Shown here piece by piece: positions 5,924 through 10,633 of a DNA stretch of 10,633 bases. The notes under the pieces are model-generated. The model searched no databases, was not told the origin of the DNA, and worked only from the letters and a program-made list of their open reading frames with translations. Position 1 is the first letter of the stretch. Each line of letters opens with the position of its first letter. The stretch comes from an uncultured Bacteroidota bacterium. GTDB taxonomy: Bacteria > Bacteroidota > Bacteroidia > Chitinophagales > Chitinophagaceae. The DNA lies in NCBI GenBank assembly GCA_903881265.1, contig CAIRSV010000062.1:1-10633 (forward strand), read 5' to 3'. A program made the translations under genes and the position numbers.

Positions 5924-8044
5924 CTATTGCAATTGCTGCGCACGCAAGGTTTTTACTTCCGTTATTTTTTTCTTATAAAAATCAGCTTCCTCCAACTTTC
6001 CAATAGCCCTGTACGTGATATCTAAAAACTGCACTGACGTCAAATCCATAGGATCTGCATCAGAGGCTTTCTTAAACCAATAGATCGCAGAATCAGGACG
6101 TTGGGTAGCACCATAAATACAACCAATATTATTCATAAAATCAGATTCGGTTGTATCACCTTGATGGGCTTTTAAGAAGAATGGCAGGGCCGACATCAGT
6201 TTATTGGTACCCGCCATCAAATAATAATTCGCGCTATCCATCATACCCATTTGTTGAAACGTCATACCCTGATTTGTCAATGGAATCGATGCATTATAAA
6301 AAGCTGTCCCGAGATTATTGGTGAAAATCGGATTCGTGCTATCTTCATTAAAGGCCTTCATATAATATTTATACGCGCTGTCGATTTTTCCAATATTAAA
6401 ATACGCTTTCCCTAATTGATTATACCCATCGCTAGGCAATGCTGGATAGATACCGAGTGCTCGTTGGAAAACATCAATTGAATGCAGGTTGGCTTTATAA
6501 ATTGAATCTTTCAAATCAATATTCAACTGATTTTCCTTGATATCATACTCTAAGTTTTCGGCAAACTCACTTCCTGATAAATGATTTCCCATATAAAACA
6601 ATAGATGCGTGGCATTAGGATAATATTGCACATCACGTGAGAATAAACCAAAATCTGTTTTCCAATCTTCGTTACGATCATAGGTTTTAAAACTATACAA
6701 ACCTGCTACAACAAAAACTAATCCGAATAGTATCGGTGATGCAGACATAGTTTTGAAAAAACGTCCTTCTTCCCCTTTCTGCAAATAATGCGAAAGAGCA
6801 TATACGATGGCCATGATTAACCCGAGTGATGGCGCAAAAAACAAACGTTCGCCAAAGGATGTACCAATCAAGAAAAAGACATTCGACGTAATAGACATCG
6901 CAATGAAAAACCATAAGATTCCGAAACTAATTGCATGCGTATTTTTTCCCTTTTCTCCGAATGGAAATAACTTCCAAATAGCAAATGCAAATAATCCCAG
7001 CAGTGTAATAAAAGACACCAAAAAGCCCGGATCGGCAAAGCCTACAGGCATCAATGAAGAATACGAATAATCGCACGATAGTGGATGCGGATAAAAAAAT
7101 GTTTTCATATACAACCCAATCGTATTGACAGCAGATGCAAATTGTGTGGTACCTGCATAGGCAGGATCTTTGCATAGCACCATATAATTATCCAAGGCAT
7201 TCACAGGCACTTCTGGCGGATAACCACTTAATGCATAATGGCGACAAACTAAAAAGAACAAGGTACAAGCCAACATAATGGATGAAATTATCGTATTCTT
7301 CTTGATATCAGCTTGCGTAAATAAATAGATAAACAAAGGAAAGATAGCCACTGCCACCACCGTTGACTCTTTAGAAAATGAACCAAGCAAATAAGCTGCT
7401 ACTGCTAACAATAGATAGACTACTTTGTCATTTCGCAGATAAAGCTGCACGCAACGCAGCGCCATAAGGATGCCAAGTAAACTCAATATCTCATCAGCAC
7501 TTTTTACATTCGACACGACCTCTGTATGAATAGGATGTGTCATAAATAATAAGGTAATGAGAAATGGCACTACCCATTTTTTCTTCCCTATATCATAAAA
7601 AATAAAAAAGATAAACACGCCCGTCAGCGCATACAACAGCACATTCATAATATGAAACTTATGCGGATCCCCATCAAACACATTCCATTCGATATTGAAC
7701 AACATCTTGACAGCCGGACGATAGAGGGAATTTTCCAAATCAGAGAAATCACCTTTACGAAGTGGGGTACTGAAAATAGTTTTGGTATTTGCCCAGCTTA
7801 CGGGCGCTTTGGTAATTTTATTGTTCTTGATAATACCATGATCATCCAACACAAAACGGTGATTGAAGGTATTGCTATAAATCAGCACGGTCACAACCAT
7901 AAGCAACAAAGGAAGAAACCAACGCGTCATTGCACTGGGTGTTGAAGACACCGGCGTAGTTTGTTTAGGTGCTTGCTTTGTCTCTACCCGTTTTGAGCTA
8001 AGCTCCGTTGTAGTTTGCATTTTCTGTCTACTATTTTTACCCAT
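5924..8044 (-). CDS. TMTC-like GT-C membrane protein with C-terminal TPRs (candidate O-glycosyltransferase)
   Basis: From the ATG at 8044 the protein has 706 residues. Residues 1-40 are a basic, Ser/Thr/Gln-rich cytoplasmic tail. TM1 (42-58) is followed by FVLDDHGIIKNN at 64-75, with the D67-D68 pair in the first extracytoplasmic loop that is typical of GT-C lipid-sugar-dependent glycosyltransferases. HPIHTEVVSNVKSADEIL at 170-187 closely resembles the HPIHTEAVA...RADLL segment of animal TMTC O-mannosyltransferases. About ten hydrophobic segments extend to about 452. The rest (about 455-706) is soluble, with TPR-like helix pairs near 540-572, 573-620 and 634-668, probably periplasmic. An in-frame TTG at 8080-8078 would add 12 residues, but it lies inside a perfect -7 promoter element, so ATG 8044 is preferred. 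The stop is TAG. Enzymatic activity and acceptor are inferred from family resemblance only; many bacterial homologues are simply annotated as TPR proteins. Confidence 0.8.
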   Translation of the reverse strand: MGKNSRQKMQTTTELSSKRVETKQAPKQTTPVSSTPSAMTRWFLPLLLMVVTVLIYSNTFNHRFVLDDHGIIKNNKITKAPVSWANTKTIFSTPLRKGDFSDLENSLYRPAVKMLFNIEWNVFDGDPHKFHIMNVLLYALTGVFIFFIFYDIGKKKWVVPFLITLLFMTHPIHTEVVSNVKSADEILSLLGILMALRCVQLYLRNDKVVYLLLAVAAYLLGSFSKESTVVAVAIFPLFIYLFTQADIKKNTIISSIMLACTLFFLVCRHYALSGYPPEVPVNALDNYMVLCKDPAYAGTTQFASAVNTIGLYMKTFFYPHPLSCDYSYSSLMPVGFADPGFLVSFITLLGLFAFAIWKLFPFGEKGKNTHAISFGILWFFIAMSITSNVFFLIGTSFGERLFFAPSLGLIMAIVYALSHYLQKGEEGRFFKTMSASPILFGLVFVVAGLYSFKTYDRNEDWKTDFGLFSRDVQYYPNATHLLFYMGNHLSGSEFAENLEYDIKENQLNIDLKDSIYKANLHSIDVFQRALGIYPALPSDGYNQLGKAYFNIGKIDSAYKYYMKAFNEDSTNPIFTNNLGTAFYNASIPLTNQGMTFQQMGMMDSANYYLMAGTNKLMSALPFFLKAHQGDTTESDFMNNIGCIYGATQRPDSAIYWFKKASDADPMDLTSVQFLDITYRAIGKLEEADFYKKKITEVKTLRAQQLQ

Positions 8045-8077
8045 ATCACATAGATTATTTAACGTGTTACTTAAAGT

Positions 8078-8085
8078 CAAAGGTA
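8078..8085 (-). promoter_or_regulatory. Promoter -7 element of the TMTC-like gene
   Basis: On the minus strand the bases read TACCTTTG, an exact TAnnTTTG match in its commonest form, ending 33 bases before the ATG at 8044. No convincing -33 TTTG is found 17-23 bases upstream. This element contains the TTG that would otherwise be the longest possible start codon, which argues against that start. Confidence 0.6.
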
Positions 8086-8103
8086 AAAATAATGGTTATT
8101 GCC

Positions 8104-8135
8104 TTGATTTTACTAACCGAATCAAATTTTTGATT
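8104..8135. repeat. Cluster of TTTGATT/AATCAAA dyad boxes between divergent genes
   Basis: AATCAAA (8120-8126) and TTTGATT (8129-8135) form a perfect 7-bp dyad with a 2-base centre, too tight for an RNA hairpin but suitable for a dimeric DNA-binding protein. A third box, TTGATT, occurs at 8104-8109 in the orientation of the right arm. They lie about 20-50 bases upstream of the -7 element of the TMTC-like gene. An operator role is inference; AT-rich DNA gives such dyads by chance. Confidence 0.25.
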
Positions 8136-8153
8136 AACTATATGAAGTCCTAT

Positions 8154-8178
8154 TCATACAAAGTCATACACCCTTTGT
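8154..8178. repeat. Short direct and inverted repeats in the divergent intergenic region
   Basis: TCATACA occurs at 8154-8160 and again at 8164-8170, one helical turn apart. ACAAAG (8158-8163) is complementary to CTTTGT (8173-8178) across 9 bases. It could be a regulator site or a small hairpin on either transcript. Nothing identifies a regulator. Confidence 0.2.
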
Positions 8179-8224
8179 GTAGAGAATTAACGTAGTCTTC
8201 AAATTTCCTGCAGCATTTTTACGT

Positions 8225-8243
8225 TACCTTTAAGTTAGTTTTG
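8225..8243 (+). promoter_or_regulatory. Candidate -7 elements for the macroglobulin-like gene
   Basis: TAGTTTTG at 8236-8243 matches TAnnTTTG exactly and lies 30 bases before the ATG at 8274. TACCTTTA at 8225-8232 is a one-mismatch alternative just upstream. No clear -33 element is seen. The spacing to the start codon is normal for a short Bacteroidota leader. Confidence 0.5.
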
Positions 8244-8273
8244 TTTTCTCATAAAAATCAACGTCGAAGTGAT

Positions 8274-10633
8274 ATGAAAGTAACCCATTACCTCCTGCTC
8301 CTTATTGTATTATTGAGCTGCAGCAATGCCTCTGGGCAGAAATTGACTGATTTTATTTCGCAAGACACGATGGTGTATGTCTATACCTTAGACAAGGAAC
8401 AAACTACGTATCTTATCAAGAAAAATACCATCGAGGATACGTCCTTCTTGTTCACGCATCTGTATAAAACCTATCCTGTTAAAACATACAAAGATGACAC
8501 GCTTCCGAATGGCAATTTTATTGTCACTTCAATTGTGCGAGAAATGATCAATTACAGGTATGTATACAAATCGTCATTCCAAGTCAAGTCGAAAGTGATT
8601 GACCATGATGTGATTTTGTTTATCAATGATAAAAAAAACAAGGCGAACATCGAACAAGCCAACGTGGAAATCGATGGCGTAGCAGTTGTGTTCAATGAAG
8701 GCTATGGTGGCTATAGTTTCGATCAATCAAAAATCAATAAGGATCGATTGCGCAACAATCAAGTATTTATCGCCATAACGCTAGGGAACGAATATACCTT
8801 GATGCACTATAATTTCAATGAAGGATACAGGCCTACACCCGAGTCAAGCACTACCCCACAAACTAGCGGCATATCAGAAGGTTATATCATAACCGATAAG
8901 CCATTATACAAACCTGGCGATACGCTTAAACTGAAAGCGTTTCTGATGGATCCTAAAAACGGCAGACCTATCAGAAGAAAAACACGATTGACCATTACAG
9001 AACCGATGCAGAATTTTTCATTCACAAAAAAATTAAAACGTTCAACACCGGGAGCCTATCTTTTTAAATGGCAGATTCCTGATTCATTGAAAATAGATCG
9101 CACCTTCAACCTTAGTCTGCAATACAAAAAGCGTTCCATTCCGTTCTTTCATACTGGTCATTTTTATCTTGAGGATTATGTGCTTTCTACAAGCAGATAT
9201 GATGTCACAATGTTAAGTGAGCTATATTATGCTGGCGAAGACATTACATTTTATGCCGTGGCTACCGATGCGAATCAATTCCCGATTCAAGGCACTCAAA
9301 TCCATTATAAACTCAGCATCAATCAGGTGACTGATTTTCTGTCAGATAGCTTGACACTCACAGAAGCTAAACGATTAAACTGGTATGAAAAGGATACGGT
9401 TTACCCGTATGAAAATTTCATGGAACTAAAAATTCCATCGTCTATCTTACCGAATATCAATGCGAACTATAATCTAGAAGTAAGTTTTACCGATCCCAAT
9501 ACGTTTGAGCGTAAAGTATTCGTAAAGCAGTTTACCAAACAAACAGAAAAAGAAAAAGAGTTAGTCTATCAGCGCGAAGACTCTATGCATATTCGTTGCC
9601 TATATAATCTCAAGGATGTTGAAAGACCCTATACTGTTATTTCAGTAAGTAATAATGACACCTTGTTCAGTAAAAAAATAAGCACGCCCTATTCCTTCAA
9701 ACTTTCTCCGTACACCACCCGCGTAATTTTTATTGATAAAGACTCTTTTTCAACGAATGTTGACATACGATTCAACAAACTAGACATTACACATATCAGC
9801 GGCAAACGTTCAGCAGATAGTATACGCATCTCCTTCAACTTCCCATTTGACGAAGCAGTCTATTACAGAATCCTAAAAGGCAATAAACTAATTAAGGCTG
9901 CCAAAAGTAGCCGACTCGATTTTAGCATGAAGGATGAGAGTAAAGACGCATATACCATCTTGTTTACAACCAACCTCAATAATAGCATTGAAAATAATTT
10001 TTATAAAATTACCTATGTGCCCAACGTACATCAGATCAAATTAACTTCTACAATTCCTGCACAAGCGTATCCTGGACAAAAATTACCTATTACCATCACA
10101 GCCACGGATTACAAAAACAAACCCTTGTCGAACGTGAACATAGCCGCATTTGCCGCTAACAAGCAGTTTGAAGAACGCTTGACGACACCACAAATTTTGA
10201 TTCCTGATCAATACAAGGATTTGATTGATATCCACGAACAAGGGAGTATTGACAATATTTCATTAAGCATCCCTAGTCTTTTCAGAAACTACATCATCAG
10301 CAAGAAACATCTTGCAATGTATAACTTACAGAAAAATGACTATTATGAACTTCGTTATCCGCGGAAGCAAATGGCAATCATCAGCAAGGATATACAATCT
10401 AACATACCAGAATTTGCAGTCGCCGTAACACATAAAAATATTCTTTATTGTCCTAAGTATATTTTACTAGATGGGCAACCCGTGTATCTATGTGATCTCA
10501 ATTCAACTGCGTATTCCTTTCAATCGAATATCGGCAATCATTCGATCAGCTTTCGGTATTTCAATAAATTATTTGTACTTAATGACATTCATTTTGACGC
10601 AGGAAAAAAATACTGGCTTGGCATCAACATCGA
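8274..10633 (+). CDS. Exported macroglobulin-like protein with MG2-type domain (partial, runs off the right edge)
   Basis: An open frame from ATG 8274 continues without a stop for 786 codons to the window end. Residues 1-15 form a hydrophobic export signal ending LLSC, a plausible lipobox with Cys16. An alternative signal-peptidase I cleavage after ASGQ (19-22) cannot be excluded. GYIITDKPLYKPGDTLKLK at 203-221 matches the TDRPxYRPGxTV strand of MG2 domains in alpha-2-macroglobulin family proteins, and the flanking sequence is beta-rich. A second Ig-like stretch near 600-625 (AYPGQKLPITITATDYKNKPL) also fits repeated MG-type domains. Bacterial macroglobulins trap proteases or act in envelope defence. 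The bait region and any CxEQ thioester would lie beyond the window, so it could instead be one of the thioester-less MG2-containing surface proteins common in Bacteroidota. Divergent from the TMTC-like gene. Confidence 0.75.
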   Translation, partial: MKVTHYLLLLIVLLSCSNASGQKLTDFISQDTMVYVYTLDKEQTTYLIKKNTIEDTSFLFTHLYKTYPVKTYKDDTLPNGNFIVTSIVREMINYRYVYKSSFQVKSKVIDHDVILFINDKKNKANIEQANVEIDGVAVVFNEGYGGYSFDQSKINKDRLRNNQVFIAITLGNEYTLMHYNFNEGYRPTPESSTTPQTSGISEGYIITDKPLYKPGDTLKLKAFLMDPKNGRPIRRKTRLTITEPMQNFSFTKKLKRSTPGAYLFKWQIPDSLKIDRTFNLSLQYKKRSIPFFHTGHFYLEDYVLSTSRYDVTMLSELYYAGEDITFYAVATDANQFPIQGTQIHYKLSINQVTDFLSDSLTLTEAKRLNWYEKDTVYPYENFMELKIPSSILPNINANYNLEVSFTDPNTFERKVFVKQFTKQTEKEKELVYQREDSMHIRCLYNLKDVERPYTVISVSNNDTLFSKKISTPYSFKLSPYTTRVIFIDKDSFSTNVDIRFNKLDITHISGKRSADSIRISFNFPFDEAVYYRILKGNKLIKAAKSSRLDFSMKDESKDAYTILFTTNLNNSIENNFYKITYVPNVHQIKLTSTIPAQAYPGQKLPITITATDYKNKPLSNVNIAAFAANKQFEERLTTPQILIPDQYKDLIDIHEQGSIDNISLSIPSLFRNYIISKKHLAMYNLQKNDYYELRYPRKQMAIISKDIQSNIPEFAVAVTHKNILYCPKYILLDGQPVYLCDLNSTAYSFQSNIGNHSISFRYFNKLFVLNDIHFDAGKKYWLGINI

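Noticed and set aside
6693..7175. Open frames on either strand inside the TMTC-like gene
   Set aside because: They are out-of-frame shadows of a well-supported long coding region and match no family.
8045..8080. Longer start (TTG at 8080-8078) for the TMTC-like protein
   Set aside because: The TTG is part of a perfect TACCTTTG -7 element, so it would lie upstream of the transcription start.

Overview
The window looks like a chromosomal segment of a member of the Bacteroidota, probably a Chitinophagia- or Sphingobacteriia-like lineage. This rests on several signs. The base composition is AT-leaning. Most starts have no clear Shine-Dalgarno sequence. Two -7 elements match the Bacteroidota sigma-A consensus TAnnTTTG exactly, upstream of the membrane TPR gene and the macroglobulin gene, and weaker ones lie before gltX and the tRNA. 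The gene families are also typical: a short signal-less polysaccharide deacetylase, a FucP/GluP-type sugar permease joined to a ROK kinase, and a macroglobulin-like exported protein. All eight stop codons seen for recognised genes are TAA (seven) or TAG (one).

Layout. (1) Positions 1-64, minus strand: the first codons of gltX (glutamyl-tRNA synthetase). (2) 311-1762, plus strand: a polysaccharide deacetylase, then a TatD-family metal-dependent hydrolase whose real start is the ATG at 998. (3) 1786-1873: tRNA-Ser with anticodon GGA, followed by a hairpin. (4) 2018-2558: a DUF4160/DUF2442 pair. The DUF4160 frame is interrupted by two in-frame TGA codons and otherwise reads cleanly. It overlaps the intact DUF2442 gene by 20 bases. 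(5) 2701-3162: a stand-alone MOSC-domain protein. (6) 3234-5861: a sugar MFS permease and a ROK sugar kinase only 9 bases apart, a likely sugar uptake and phosphorylation operon. (7) 5924-8044, minus strand: a polytopic membrane protein of the TMTC-like GT-C class with C-terminal TPRs. (8) From 8274 to the window edge, plus strand: the N-terminal 786 residues of a large exported protein with a macroglobulin MG2-type motif. It is divergent from the TMTC-like gene.

How the parts relate. The permease and kinase are the one clear functional unit: the imported sugar would be phosphorylated at once. Deacetylase, TatD hydrolase, tRNA and gltX are ordinary housekeeping or envelope genes. The divergent pair at the right end, a candidate protein glycosyltransferase and an exported macroglobulin-like protein, shares a 229-base intergenic region with good -7 elements in both directions and several short dyads.

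The most unusual feature is the twice-interrupted DUF4160 gene beside an intact partner, directly downstream of a tRNA gene. I see no CRISPR array, insertion sequence, rRNA or prophage, and no clear previously undescribed multi-gene system.
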